A stretch of DNA of 64,000 nucleotides from Oceanobacillus limi (GCF_900111445.1 NZ_FOHE01000001.1:1-64000); one strand, 5' to 3'. Positions 8,081 to 17,689 are shown, numbered from the stretch's first letter. Notes: generated by a model from the sequence alone, not told the origin. Made by a program: numbers and translations.

Positions 8081-8161
8081 CAGACGTCATGCAATTAACG
8101 TTCGTTGATCATTCATGAGGAATGATACACCTAGGAGACTATAATAGAAATGAGGATTGAG

Positions 8162-9058
8162 ATGCTTAAATTAGAAAATATCTCGGTTAGCTATAAGGAC
8201 AAGGTCGTTTTAGATAATCTATCTTTTTCTGCGAGTGATGGGGAAATTATCGGGGTAGTCGCCCCAAACGGGACAGGGAAAACGACATTATTTAATGTAA
8301 TGGCAAATTTTTTAAAACCGAATAAAGGGACTGTTACGATTAACGATCGCTTGCAATACAAAAAGGAGAAAAATGAACTAGAAATTCATAAACTACTAGC
8401 AACATTTCCAGAACAGAGTGATTTATTTGAGGAATTATCTGGTGTCGATCATATGAAGCTTTATGCCAATATGTGGAAGGGCTCCACCAAACATGTGAAA
8501 GAGATATACAAGCAACTACAAATGGAGAGCTATGTAAAGAAAAAAGTAAAGACGTATTCGTTAGGGATGCGACAACGACTATGCTTTGCAATGATTGCTG
8601 CAGCAGATACGCCTATTATGCTGATGGATGAGGTGATGAATGGGCTTGATGTTGCCAATGTTTCGCTCCTGTCCAATCATTTAATGCAAATGAAAAAAGA
8701 CGGCAAACTAATTTTCGTTGCTTCCCATTTATTAGAAAATCTCGATTTATATGCAGATCGTGTGATTTATTTAAGGGATGGGAATATTGTTCATGAACAA
8801 AAACTAAATGATACGGATCAAGAATATATCAAAGTAGAGTTGACTCCAGAAAAGTATGAAACGTTTAGCAAAAAGTATGCCTTACCAAATCACCACCTCT
8901 ATATTGCGGAGCGTTTATGCTGCCTCCCAATAGCAGATATGGATGCTGCAGAACTAGAGGAGTGGATTCAACGGTTATTGCCCTTCAAGGAAAAGGAGAT
9001 AACCATTGGGCCGCTTGGTACGGTGGAGAATTATGAAAAATATTATCATGAAAGCTGA
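8162..9058 (+). CDS. ABC transporter ATP-binding protein
   Basis: A 298-residue ATPase of the ABC-2 exporter. Walker A is APNGTGKTT, the Q-loop region is TFPEQSDLFEELSG, the signature is YSLGMRQRLCFAM, Walker B is IMLMDEVMNGLD, and the switch His is in VASHLLEN. The signature has G(M)RQR as in BcrA-type exporters. I chose the ATG at 8162 over 8150 because GAGG lies six nt before it. A C-terminal extension (about 215-298) of unknown role follows the nucleotide-binding domain. Confidence 0.9.
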   Translation: MLKLENISVSYKDKVVLDNLSFSASDGEIIGVVAPNGTGKTTLFNVMANFLKPNKGTVTINDRLQYKKEKNELEIHKLLATFPEQSDLFEELSGVDHMKLYANMWKGSTKHVKEIYKQLQMESYVKKKVKTYSLGMRQRLCFAMIAAADTPIMLMDEVMNGLDVANVSLLSNHLMQMKKDGKLIFVASHLLENLDLYADRVIYLRDGNIVHEQKLNDTDQEYIKVELTPEKYETFSKKYALPNHHLYIAERLCCLPIADMDAAELEEWIQRLLPFKEKEITIGPLGTVENYEKYYHES

Positions 9059-9083
9059 AAAACCAGTTCGAGGAGGGGAAAAA

Positions 9084-9764
9084 ATGAAACGAATGATAAT
9101 CACTATCTTTATAATTAGTTTATTCGTTTTAGTTGGCTGTCAGCAAAATCCCTCGGAAAAGGTATTACACTACGAAGCGAACAATGAAATCATCGGAACG
9201 GAAAAGGATGAAATTATTGGCGATGTGAGTGATACCATTTACGAATCAATCGACCGCAGTAACTCGGAGGCAGAAGAAATGATGGTTGGGCCAGTTGAAA
9301 GAGAAGGTGAGGAGGTCACCCCTTCAAAAGGTAGGTATACAATTAGTGGTGGTTTGTCAGGACGCGTAGTCATTTCAGATGAACAGGGAAATCTGTTATT
9401 AGAAGAAATCCTCGATCAAGCTTACGGAGTACAAAGTGTTACCGTTGATCTCAATGGTTCACACAGCGTCTATTTTGATGGAGTCGAAGAAGCGATGATA
9501 TCTCCTGCTCAAACGAATTTTTCGAATGAGCTATCCGCAGGAATATGGGAAGTTGGAAAGGATATAGAAGCAGGGGACTATTCCGTCATGGCCGCCTCTG
9601 AGCAGGCTTTTGGGGATTTAATGATTTTTGAAGAAGGGGAGTCAACAAGACTATACGAAATCATTGATACCTCACCTGAATCAATGATTGAAGTTAGCTT
9701 AGAGGATGGACAGAAAGTAAAGATTAGTGGGTTAGCTTTTCTTGAGTTTAAGCCTAAATCTTAG
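9084..9764 (+). CDS. Lipoprotein of the ABC export operon
   Basis: A 226-residue lipoprotein. The start MKRMIITIFIISLFVLVGC is a signal peptide ending in a lipobox (LVGC), so the mature protein would be diacylated at that Cys and anchored outside the membrane. The C-terminal half holds a GIWEVGKDIEAGDYSVMA domain, a small beta module seen in Bacillales surface lipoproteins. GAGGAGGGG precedes the ATG at 9084, 25 nt after the ATPase stop, so it is co-transcribed. It may be a sensor or immunity partner for the exporter. Confidence 0.8.
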   Translation: MKRMIITIFIISLFVLVGCQQNPSEKVLHYEANNEIIGTEKDEIIGDVSDTIYESIDRSNSEAEEMMVGPVEREGEEVTPSKGRYTISGGLSGRVVISDEQGNLLLEEILDQAYGVQSVTVDLNGSHSVYFDGVEEAMISPAQTNFSNELSAGIWEVGKDIEAGDYSVMAASEQAFGDLMIFEEGESTRLYEIIDTSPESMIEVSLEDGQKVKISGLAFLEFKPKS

Positions 9765-10096
9765 GGAATTGGATACGCTAGGAAGTTTTGGTGGATAAAT
9801 ACATATGAAATCGAAGACCAAATCGAATCTGATTTGGTCTTTTCGTTAACCATCTATCCAATCATTGAATCCTTAACAAGGAAACTCAACTAATAGTTTT
9901 GTGAGCTATGAATATCCTTTCGATTCCTTTAATTATTCGTAGCTTTCAAGAAATACGTAGCTGTGTTGCTCAATTTATCCTGCATATAATTGGCTGTAAT
10001 ACTCCCACTGATTGAAGATTACCTTTATAATAGGAAATGACCTAGTGGATAAGCAGCATACGTTTATTTATACTTGAACGATTTGGGGGATTAGTT
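9765..10096. other. Intergenic region after the ABC operon
   Basis: It contains the terminator at 9815-9844. I see no gene or other clear structure in the remainder. Confidence 0.6.
9815..9844 (+). terminator. Terminator of the ABC export operon
   Basis: AGACCAAATC, loop GAATCT, GATTTGGTCT, then TTTT. It is a perfect 10-bp stem. Confidence 0.9.
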
Positions 10097-10819
10097 GTGG
10101 AGACGGATATTTCTATATTACTTGCATTTGGTGCAGGTGCATTAACTTTTGTTTCACCATGCGTGTTTCCGTTGTATCCAGCATTTTTATCCTATATCAC
10201 TGGATTGAGTGTATCAGATATACAGAGTGGAAAAATAAGAGAACAGCGGAAAGCTATTATTCATACAATTTTCTTTTTACTAGGATTTTCAATAATCTAT
10301 TTCGTTCTGGGATTTGGATCAGCAGGAAGTGCAACTTTCATAGAGACTTGGTATGTTCAATATGGTGATTTGATACGACAATTAGGCGCTATTTTAATCG
10401 TTTTCTTTGGTTTGGTAACTGTCGGAGTGCTTCAACCGAAGTTCTTGTTGAAGGACCATAAACTAAACATTCCAAATAAACCATCTGGTTATCTTGGTAC
10501 AATGTTAATTGGCCTTGCTTTTGCAGTAGGATGGACTCCTTGTATGGGCCCAATATTGGCAGCTACACTAGCGCTTGTTGGCACAAATCCATCACAAGGT
10601 TTATGGTACATGTCGTCGTATATTTTAGGATTTAGTATTCCGTTTTTCTTAATGGCATTTTTTATTACTAAATTTACTTGGATAAAGAAATATAGTGGCA
10701 TGTTCATGAAATTTGGTGGCGTCATTATGATCGTGATGGGAATTATTTTGTTTTTTGATAAATTTTCCATCATCAATTCATTATTGTCACCGATTTTTGG
10801 AGATTTCCAAGGGTTTTAA
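10097..10819 (+). CDS. ccdA: CcdA-family cytochrome c biogenesis protein
   Basis: A 240-residue polytopic protein of the DsbD/CcdA family, which carries reducing equivalents across the membrane to extracytoplasmic thiol proteins (cytochrome c maturation, spore cortex). The two hallmark Cys are present in FVSPCVFPLYPAFLSY near the N-terminus and GWTPCMGPILAATL in the middle, with six predicted membrane segments. It starts at GTG 10097 after GGGGGA. No thiol-disulfide partner gene lies next to it. Confidence 0.9.
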   Translation: METDISILLAFGAGALTFVSPCVFPLYPAFLSYITGLSVSDIQSGKIREQRKAIIHTIFFLLGFSIIYFVLGFGSAGSATFIETWYVQYGDLIRQLGAILIVFFGLVTVGVLQPKFLLKDHKLNIPNKPSGYLGTMLIGLAFAVGWTPCMGPILAATLALVGTNPSQGLWYMSSYILGFSIPFFLMAFFITKFTWIKKYSGMFMKFGGVIMIVMGIILFFDKFSIINSLLSPIFGDFQGF

Positions 10820-11055
10820 GGCGAGAGTTTCGTTGAATAGGATAATAATTTGGACTGCGCATTTACCTATATGCGTGGTCCTTATTAATTTCGAAATGCT
10901 ACATTTGTTATATTTTAGACAGATGTTAGCTATAGAAGCATGGCACCAATATAGCAGGTAAACAAAAATAGGTAAACAAAGAGGAGGGAACTGAATAACA
11001 TCGTTGCTTTTTTGGTATGTTATAAAAGATTTCAAGCCGAAAGAGAGCGATACCT

Positions 11056-12324
11056 ATGCCGCATCAGAAGTTTCAATCCTCTACGATAGTACCTCGCTAT
11101 GCCAAGGGAGCCATATCTACATTCGGAACCAACTCTTTCTATCCCCGTATACCATGGGTTGCAGCGTGGTGGTCGTTTACTTTCCCGGGGTTTGGTCATA
11201 TCTATTTAGGTAGGTACCTGCCTGGCTTTGTTTTAATTATTTGGGAGCTTGTCGTAAACACGCAAGCTAACTTAAACATGGGGATCGCCTTATCGATGCT
11301 TGGAAGGTTTGAGGAAGCAAAGACTATCATAAACGAGGAATGGGTTTTGCTTTATATAGCTGTTTACATATTTAGTATTTGGGATAGTTACCGCTCTGCA
11401 GTTGAAATTAGTAAAAGTCACGTTCTCTCAGAAGTGGAAGATGCTCCGGTTGTTCCTTCTAATGTTAGTGCTGTGGACATTGTTATGATGGACAAGAGAA
11501 AACCATGGCTAGCAGCGGTATGGTCGACGTTATCACCTGGATTAGGTCAATTATATAGTGGACATACAATTGCAGGCACATTTATTTTGGCGTGGTGGAT
11601 TAGTGTTACATACAAAGCGAAGACAATTGGTACCTGGTTTCAATCGTCCATTGGGAATTTTAGCAGTGCAACCGATTTAGCGGACTGGCAGTGGTTTCTT
11701 TTCTTACCTTCTATGTACGCGTTCGCAATCTATCAAGCATATACTGCTGTGATTGAAAATAATACATTGTACGATATTGAACAAATACGCTACCTTAGAG
11801 TGAGGGATGAAAAATTGGCACAACAAAGGCAAAACAATCTAGAAAACGATACGGTACAAATCTTTGCCACGTTTGAACATTCCCCCTTTGTCGAGATGGC
11901 TATTCATGACATGGAAACGATCGGAGTACAATCGAAAGATATTGTGGCATTGCCTTTTGAAAACTTAGAATCCCAAACCTATGTTATTGATACGATTCAT
12001 CGCGTCGATGGCAGAAGTGTTTTGGACGGTGCGATGGTAAGTGGGACGATTTTTATGCTTCTCGGAACAATTTATGGATTTGTGTTGCACTGGGGACCTG
12101 TCATTTGGGGATTGATTGGCTTAGTGGTTGGTTTCTTCTTGGGCTTGATCATCGAACTCGCTTTTCATAAAAAGAAAATAAAACTTTTTGCGAATCGTAA
12201 AGATGAAGTTTTTATGCAGATAACTTGTCATACTTCTATGGAGGAGCGCCTCATAAACGTGCTGAAAGCAAGAAAGGCGAATAGTTACGTGGTTATGCCA
12301 CAGCGGGTTGTGTCTGATACATGA
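11056..12324 (+). CDS. Membrane protein with duplicated W-PGxGxxYxG module and cytoplasmic-like C-terminal domain
   Basis: A 422-residue protein of unknown function. Two related hydrophobic units are seen, IPWVAAWWSFTFPGFGHIYLGR (split here around residues 32-53) and KPWLAAVWSTLSPGLGQLYSGH (around 150-171). Each is followed by membrane segments, a pattern like the small TM2/YlaH-type or DUF5683-type modules. The C-terminal 150 residues hold a soluble alpha/beta part (IFATFEHSPFVEMAIHDM...) and a Gly-rich membrane hairpin (LIGLVVGFFLGLIIELAF). The ribosome-binding site is weak. It is convergent with the TetR gene. Confidence 0.7.
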   Translation: MPHQKFQSSTIVPRYAKGAISTFGTNSFYPRIPWVAAWWSFTFPGFGHIYLGRYLPGFVLIIWELVVNTQANLNMGIALSMLGRFEEAKTIINEEWVLLYIAVYIFSIWDSYRSAVEISKSHVLSEVEDAPVVPSNVSAVDIVMMDKRKPWLAAVWSTLSPGLGQLYSGHTIAGTFILAWWISVTYKAKTIGTWFQSSIGNFSSATDLADWQWFLFLPSMYAFAIYQAYTAVIENNTLYDIEQIRYLRVRDEKLAQQRQNNLENDTVQIFATFEHSPFVEMAIHDMETIGVQSKDIVALPFENLESQTYVIDTIHRVDGRSVLDGAMVSGTIFMLLGTIYGFVLHWGPVIWGLIGLVVGFFLGLIIELAFHKKKIKLFANRKDEVFMQITCHTSMEERLINVLKARKANSYVVMPQRVVSDT

Positions 12325-12347
12325 ATGAAGGTGTTCGCATTACGGTA

Positions 12348-12386
12348 AGAAAAACCGACTGTATTGGAAAATCGGTTTTTCTTTTT
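12348..12386. terminator. Bidirectional terminator between the membrane protein and TetR genes
   Basis: AGAAAAACCGA and TCGGTTTTTCT form a perfect 11-bp stem with A and T runs on both flanks, between two convergent genes. Confidence 0.9.
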
Positions 12387-12401
12387 CTAATGCTAAAAAA
12401 A

Positions 12402-12986
12402 TTATCCCTGCTTCAGCTTAACGTCGGCACCTGGAAACGTGACGATCGCTATCAGCTGTTCTGCCATATAGGCCGGAGTGTATTTAAAACCACTATTGAT
12501 CCACTCTAGTATTAAGCCAAGTAGTGCATGGGCATAATAGCTGGATACAAAGTCACGATCAACATTACTCGTTGTACCAAGGATTTCCATATCATCCCGT
12601 GACAGTTGTTTAAAGACATCCGAGATTTTATGCTGGATGCCAGGGACAGCATTGGAGGACACGATCGCACGGTAAAATTTTGAATAAGAATAGACATGCT
12701 CAAAAATTTTAATTTTAGAAGCGGTTAGCTCTTTGATAACCAGTGCATCGGAATGAAGATAAGGGGCTCGATAAGATTCTATTAAATCACACATCACATC
12801 ATCAATTAGTTCCTCTAGTAACGCTTCTTTTGTGTCGTAATGTTTATAGAAGGTCCCTCGATTGAGGTTCGCGTGTTGAACAATTTCTGTAATGGTAATT
12901 TTTTTGAAATCAGATGTTTCCATCCGTAAAATTAATGCATCCTTTAATGCTTGTTTTGACTTATTAATTCTTCGATCGGTTGCCAT
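12402..12986 (-). CDS. TetR-family transcriptional regulator
   Basis: A 194-residue one-component regulator. The N-terminal helix-turn-helix (ITITEIVQHANLNRGTFYKHYDTKEALLEEL, about residues 32-62) is the TetR DNA-binding domain, and the rest is the helical ligand/dimer domain. Start ATG at 12986 follows GGTGGTGG. It is divergent from the SDR gene, so it probably represses that gene and itself. A short inverted repeat TTGATTTATCAA at 13048-13059 in the shared intergenic region is a candidate operator. Confidence 0.88.
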   Translation of the reverse strand: MATDRRINKSKQALKDALILRMETSDFKKITITEIVQHANLNRGTFYKHYDTKEALLEELIDDVMCDLIESYRAPYLHSDALVIKELTASKIKIFEHVYSYSKFYRAIVSSNAVPGIQHKISDVFKQLSRDDMEILGTTSNVDRDFVSSYYAHALLGLILEWINSGFKYTPAYMAEQLIAIVTFPGADVKLKQG

Positions 12987-13047
12987 CAACAAACCACCAC
13001 CAATTTGTTCATTTCTATCTACTAATTGTACAAAACTATCAAATCTA

Positions 13048-13100
13048 TTGATTTATCAACATTTCTACTCATTTTGATGATTGCTCTCTTTAAGTATAAT
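13048..13100 (+). promoter_or_regulatory. Candidate operator and promoter of the SDR gene
   Basis: The inverted repeat TTGATTTATCAA (13048-13059) lies just upstream of a -10-like TATAAT (13095-13100). The position suits TetR control of the SDR gene. This is inferred from position only. Confidence 0.4.
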
Positions 13101-13161
13101 CGATTAAACTTAAGGTGTAAAAGGTAAGGAAATAATGAAGAGAATAGAGGAGGTTGTTTAC

Positions 13162-13923
13162 ATGAGATTAGAAGGAAAAGTAGCAGTGGTTACGGGAGCA
13201 GCTTCTGGAATGGGAAAAGAAATTGCTGAACTCTATGCAAAAGAGGGAGCAAAAGTTGTTCTAGCTGATTTAAATCGTGATGGTGTCGAGAGTGTATCCG
13301 AAGCAATTACGAAAAACGGTGGAACAGCGACAGCAGTTAAGGTCAACGTAGCGGAATTAGCTGATGTGGAAAATATGATTGATACGGCAATCAAGCAATA
13401 TGGAACGTTAGATATTTTAGTAAATAATGCTGGGATTATGGATAGCTTTGAACCAATTGGAGATATTTCCGATGAAAAATGGGATCTTCTTTTTGATGTT
13501 AATACAAAAGGTGTTATGCGTGCGATGAGAAAAGCGATTCCGATCTTCTTGGAAAAGGGAAGAGGAGTTATTATTAATACGGCATCCACTGGTGGTTTTA
13601 GTGGAGCGCACGCCGGTGTTGCTTATGGTGCATCCAAGCACGCGGTGATCGGAATGACAAAAAATACTGGCTATATGTATGCCAAAGAAGGAATTCGCTG
13701 TAATGCGATTGCACCAGGTGCCGTTGAAACCAACATCGGTTCAAGCATGAAAGGTGTCAATGAATTCGGAATGGGACGAGCAGGCTTAGCCCATGCAGTA
13801 TCACCTCGTACAGGTCAGCCAGAAGAAATCGCACAAGCAGCATTGTTCTTAGCATCTGATGAGTCTAGCTTTGTGAATGGGACTGTACTTACTGTTGATG
13901 GTGGGTGGACTGCTGCGTTTTAG
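13162..13923 (+). CDS. SDR-family oxidoreductase
   Basis: A 253-residue classical short-chain dehydrogenase/reductase using NAD(P)H. TGAASGMG near the N-terminus is the Rossmann loop, NNAG the structural motif, and the catalytic Ser/Tyr/Lys appear as NTAST and YGASK. A VDGGWTAAF-type ending closes the protein. GAGGAGG precedes the ATG at 13162. DL after the second strand (VLADLNRD) suggests NAD preference. The substrate is unknown. It is likely controlled by the divergent TetR. Confidence 0.92.
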   Translation: MRLEGKVAVVTGAASGMGKEIAELYAKEGAKVVLADLNRDGVESVSEAITKNGGTATAVKVNVAELADVENMIDTAIKQYGTLDILVNNAGIMDSFEPIGDISDEKWDLLFDVNTKGVMRAMRKAIPIFLEKGRGVIINTASTGGFSGAHAGVAYGASKHAVIGMTKNTGYMYAKEGIRCNAIAPGAVETNIGSSMKGVNEFGMGRAGLAHAVSPRTGQPEEIAQAALFLASDESSFVNGTVLTVDGGWTAAF

Positions 13924-14287
13924 GTGTAAAGTCAACTAGTACAAAGCTTTAGGTATCTGTTCCGAAGTGGAAATATAAATTCTTATTAGTATTTAAGTTG
14001 GTCAAGTTTCTAGCAGCTTTATAGAGAAATTATAGAAAAACGCTTTGAGTTGAATTCAGAGCGTTTTTAAGTTTTTATTGTTGAATTAGAGGAGCTGTTA
14101 GCTTACTAAATAGCAGGATTATTAAATGGTTCGCCATCAGGAGTTAGTTGAATCCGTTATCCCCTAGAAAAAGTATGAGTACATTAGTGCTTTTTCATCA
14201 ACACAGGATAGTTGCCCCCTGTTATTCAAGTATCGGTGAAGCATTTTCTTATTGCGCTAACCTGTTAATTTTGAAGTAATGCCATCG
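13924..14287. other. Intergenic region
   Basis: It contains the SDR terminator (14036-14068). Nothing else recognisable is seen. Confidence 0.5.
14036..14068 (+). terminator. Terminator after the SDR gene
   Basis: AAAAACGCTTTGA, loop GTTGAAT, TCAGAGCGTTTTT: a 13-bp stem with one wobble, followed by T-rich sequence. Confidence 0.85.
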
Positions 14288-14644
14288 TTAATGCAATAAG
14301 GTTATTTCCTTTGCTTCTACTGTTCGACTATTAAAATCCTTTCGCAAAAAGCTTCTTTTTGTAAGCGTTACTGAGACAGAATCTCCTATTTCAATATTAC
14401 TTAAAGATAGAACCTTTCCATTATCATTAGTTATTACCGTATTGTCAGTTAAATGAACTTTACACTGATATGCTATAGCATCGCGTGCACCAAAATCTGG
14501 TACTGGACAATCAACTATTATGTGTCCATTTTTATTTATTTCAGATACGCTTCCTTCAAATGAATTTGTACTTAGCGTAAAATAAAAAAGAAGCGCTACA
14601 AGTACAATAAGCAAAATAATAAATGAAATGATTAGTTTTTTCAT
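14288..14644 (-). CDS. Small membrane-anchored protein, possibly OB-fold
   Basis: 118 residues. One N-terminal membrane helix (about residues 3-24) is followed by an extracytoplasmic beta-rich domain: FEGSVSEINKNGHIIVDC...CKVHLTDNTVITN...GDSVSVTLT. The pattern resembles the DUF3221/YobA-like OB-fold proteins, but I do not claim the family. It has two Cys in the mature domain. It is a single gene on the minus strand. Confidence 0.6.
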   Translation of the reverse strand: MKKLIISFIILLIVLVALLFYFTLSTNSFEGSVSEINKNGHIIVDCPVPDFGARDAIAYQCKVHLTDNTVITNDNGKVLSLSNIEIGDSVSVTLTKRSFLRKDFNSRTVEAKEITLLH

Positions 14645-14847
14645 ATCATCTTCCTATTCGGTTCATTTTTGTTAGTTATGTTCATTCCCTTTTGTTAAAC
14701 AATCCTGCTTGTTACTTTAAGTACAATTGCTAAGGATTAAAGTCGACGCATTATTCGAATAACTTGATTTAATCTTTGTAAGACATCACCAATAAATTTA
14801 CTCTCTTCTTGTTGTATTAAACCCCCCGTTAATGCAAAAGAGAAGGT

Positions 14848-15114
14848 TTAGTTTTTAGCTTGAAAATATATAAATGTTTTTCTTACCAAAAATACAGCTA
14901 ATATCGGAATAAGTATATAAACCCCTAATCTAAAAACGTCTAAATATGCCATTGTAAACCCTATAATCATTACAATTAGTGATACTAAAAATAAAGCCTT
15001 AACAATCGGTCTGGACACATTCTTGAACCCTTTATTTTTCTTCTCTAAATTCCATACTACTAATCCTAAAACCACTCCTATTGAAAATAGAAATAAATAA
15101 GTTAAAAACACCAA
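14848..15114 (-). CDS. Small membrane protein
   Basis: 88 residues with about three hydrophobic segments (VFLTYLFLFSIGVVLGLVVW, ALFLVSLIVMIIGFTMAYL, and YILIPILAVFLV). No family is recognised. Confidence 0.55.
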   Translation of the reverse strand: MVFLTYLFLFSIGVVLGLVVWNLEKKNKGFKNVSRPIVKALFLVSLIVMIIGFTMAYLDVFRLGVYILIPILAVFLVRKTFIYFQAKN

Positions 15115-15346
15115 ACCCCTCCATAAATAAGTTGTCTTTCTTACAAACTAGCATATAATACTCTATGCTAAAGACAATCGTTGTTAAACTAAACTGCTTC
15201 GTTTGTTCAACAAGATAAACGCACCCGATCGATTTGTTTAAGACGTTTAATATTGTTAGGTTTATTTCCATTTATCACCGCAATTTCTATATCAATCTCT
15301 CCTTCTGCATCTGTTGAATTATCTCTCCCAAGATAGTTCAACAATG

Positions 15347-15802
15347 CTATTTTGCACTTTCTGCAATCTTTTTAAGTGCTTTTGCACGAGAAATGATAAA
15401 GTCTGTCATATACTTTTCCAAAAATATTTTGTCCGCAATAATTCCAAATGGTCCAAAAGGTGACTTATACTCAAACGTATCCATCATTAAAGTCCCGCTT
15501 TTTTCTTCTTTGAATTGATGGGTATGTGTAAAAGAACTAAAAGCTCCTTTCACCATAACATCAACAAACACAAGGGGCTTTTCCATATGGATTACTTTTG
15601 CTGTTAGCCTTTGCTTAATACCAAAGTGAGTAGCTTGCCAAGTAACAGTATCGCCCTTTTCTAACAGTCCATGTGTAACTCCACCAATCGCTTTTTCCTT
15701 AGTCTGAGCAGTTGTTTTCGTATGTATATCTACGTTTCTAGCAAGGTCAAAACACACTTTAACAGGTGCTTGAATAAATTGCTGATGCTTAATAATCGGC
15801 AT
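15347..15802 (-). CDS. SRPBCC-superfamily protein
   Basis: A 151-residue START/Bet v1-like (SRPBCC) hydrophobic-ligand fold. The start IIKHQQFIQAPVKVCFDLARNVD is the usual first strand and helix. GVTHGLLEKGDTVTW and FVDVMVKGAFSSFTHTHQF are the middle strands, and the ending is a long amphipathic helix (FIISRAKALKKIAES). Relatives annotated as cell-division-inhibitor-like or polyketide cyclase-like are common in Bacillales. The ligand is unknown. Confidence 0.8.
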   Translation of the reverse strand: MPIIKHQQFIQAPVKVCFDLARNVDIHTKTTAQTKEKAIGGVTHGLLEKGDTVTWQATHFGIKQRLTAKVIHMEKPLVFVDVMVKGAFSSFTHTHQFKEEKSGTLMMDTFEYKSPFGPFGIIADKIFLEKYMTDFIISRAKALKKIAESAK

Positions 15803-15930
15803 ATGCTATCTCCTTTGTATGTACAATTCTTATTCAATATTATTCTGTTTCTTGTTGCACATACCTGCTACTATGTTTTAAAAACAATCCTCTACTTTAG
15901 TATATCAAGTTTTACCAATTCGCAGCACCT

Positions 15931-15951
15931 TTTTGGTGCCAGGCACCAAAA
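15931..15951. repeat. REP-like palindrome, GTGCCTGGCAC family
   Basis: TTTTGGTGCC AGGCACCAAAA is a perfect palindrome around the shared core. Confidence 0.8.
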
Positions 15952-15997
15952 TAATGGTTTCGCAAACCTAGTAATACTGGGGGTTCGACAAGCACTA

Positions 15998-16014
15998 CGG
16001 GGTGCCTGGCACCG
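15998..16014. repeat. REP-like palindrome, GTGCCTGGCAC family
   Basis: CGGGGTGCCTGGCACCG. It pairs with the copy at 15931 in inverted orientation. Confidence 0.8.
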
Positions 16015-16192
16015 AATTTAGATCGGAAGCTGGATTGTGTGAAAATGATTCATTAGACAACCTATGATGAGCATAGTTTTTAGGGCGAAGCTTCTTTGAG
16101 GGTGGCATCTCTCTTGGAGTAGTAGGTTGTGTCCTAATATAGATAAAGGAATGGGACTTGAGTTTACAATTTATTTGATGGAGGGGAATGTA

Positions 16193-16390
16193 ATGTACGA
16201 GATAGGTGAGCAACGAATAAGATCTGGTGTGTTCCAATTTAGCAGGACGGTTCATGGTAAACTGGAATATCAAGAATTAATTCGAAATGTAGAACAAGCA
16301 GGAGCTCGTATTATTAATGAAACACCTCTAGACAATCAAAAGCGAGTTAACGTTTTACTAGAAGTAGATAGGAGAAAGCGGCAATACTAA
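16193..16390 (+). CDS. Small hypothetical protein
   Basis: 65 charged residues starting MYEIGEQRIRSG and ending in a basic tail (EVDRRKRQY). GATGGAGGGGAA gives a strong ribosome-binding site for the ATG at 16193, which is why I chose it over upstream starts. No family is recognised. A REP-like palindrome at 16426 follows and can serve as its terminator. Confidence 0.55.
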   Translation: MYEIGEQRIRSGVFQFSRTVHGKLEYQELIRNVEQAGARIINETPLDNQKRVNVLLEVDRRKRQY

Positions 16391-16425
16391 CATACAATTG
16401 GACAGTTGGAATGATATAAAAATCG

Positions 16426-16450
16426 ACAGGTGCCTGGCACCTGTTATTTT
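16426..16450 (+). repeat. REP-like palindrome, GTGCCTGGCAC family, terminator-like
   Basis: ACAGGTGCCTGGCACCTGT is a perfect palindrome followed by TATTTTTATTTT. It could double as terminator of the small gene before it. Confidence 0.75.
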
Positions 16451-16533
16451 TATTTTCCTTGAATAATAGGGGGTTAAATAAAATAAGTATAGGTAGACAA
16501 GTTCTTTAAACCAACTATAAAGGAGACTTCACG

Positions 16534-17544
16534 TTGACACTTGCTTTAGTACTTATTTTATTACTTGTATTGTTCTTGCCTTTTATGGTCAAGCTGATTG
16601 AACGAAATTTAGAGGCTTTTTTATTTTTGATGGGATTAATTGCCGCTACCCTTAGTGGCGTATTAGATAGTACGTTATGGATGAAAGCACTTAAAAATCC
16701 AATCCATATTACGATTGTCGTATTCATAGCGAGTTTGTTGTTTAAATGGCTAAGAAACCCAATCCGAATGTTGATTCAAAAAGCTACTCGAATCCTTGAT
16801 ATCAAAGTATTTCTAACATTGATGATTGTATCATTAGGACTATTATCCAGTGTGATTACAGCAATTGTTGCTGCTATTATTTTAGTATTTATGATAAGCA
16901 TGCTTCGGATCGATCGAGAAACAGAGGTCCGTGCTGTAATTTTGTCCTGTTTTGCTATTGGATTTGGTTCTGTACTTACACCAGTTGGAGAGCCATTGGC
17001 CACCATAACAACAACGAAATTAAATCAGGATTTTTCCTTTCTATTTCATTTAATTGGCTTAGAAGCCATCGTTGGGGTTTTATCGATTGGCATCTTCGCG
17101 ATATTTTTTCTAAAGCCGAAGCAATTAGAGGAAGCAGAGGGAGGAAAAGCCTACGAAAGTTACTCCCATATTCTTTCACGCGCCATAAAGATCTATTTAT
17201 TTGTGATGGGGTTAACCATGCTTGGTTCTAGTTATGAAAGTCTTGTAAATCAGTATTTGCTAGATCTTAATACGGGCATTCTATTTTGGGTAAACATGTC
17301 GTCGGCTGTTCTGGATAATGCGACGTTGGCAGCAGCAGAAATAAGTCCAGCGATGGAAGTCGGAACAATTCGATTTATTTTGCTTAGCTTAATTATTAGT
17401 GGTGGAATGCTTATTCCGGGTAATATCCCAAACATCATTGCAGCAAATAAACTAGGAATCACGAGTAGGGAATGGGTGAAATATGGGGTTCCTTTAGGTT
17501 TGGTAATGATGAGTTTCATGTTTGTATATCTGACATTTAACTAG
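16534..17544 (+). CDS. DUF1646-type predicted membrane transporter
   Basis: A 336-residue polytopic protein with about ten hydrophobic segments. It has SVLTPVGEPLATITTTKL in the middle and SSAVLDNATLAAAEISP then IPGNIPNIIAANKL near the end. Paired polar-in-helix motifs of this kind occur in the DUF1646 / ion-transporter-superfamily proteins, thought to be cation symporters. The start is TTG 16534 with AAAGGAG upstream. The transported ion is unknown. Confidence 0.75.
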   Translation: MTLALVLILLLVLFLPFMVKLIERNLEAFLFLMGLIAATLSGVLDSTLWMKALKNPIHITIVVFIASLLFKWLRNPIRMLIQKATRILDIKVFLTLMIVSLGLLSSVITAIVAAIILVFMISMLRIDRETEVRAVILSCFAIGFGSVLTPVGEPLATITTTKLNQDFSFLFHLIGLEAIVGVLSIGIFAIFFLKPKQLEEAEGGKAYESYSHILSRAIKIYLFVMGLTMLGSSYESLVNQYLLDLNTGILFWVNMSSAVLDNATLAAAEISPAMEVGTIRFILLSLIISGGMLIPGNIPNIIAANKLGITSREWVKYGVPLGLVMMSFMFVYLTFN

Positions 17545-17689
17545 TTGAAGCTATGTTAATTTTGGTACACTAAGAATAAAGGTATCTCGACATGATTTAG
17601 GGAAGATGTCGATATTTCCCGGGAAATGTTAACAGTGATTTCGATGAATAACGAGGGAATTTGCTTTGGAGTTGTGGAGGCGAACACGT

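Larger units (their letters stand above)
15803..16192. other. Intergenic region with two REP-like palindromes
   Basis: It holds the GGTGCC-GGCACC palindromes at 15931-15951 and 15998-16014, about 50 nt apart and in opposite orientation. No gene is convincing here. Confidence 0.55.
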
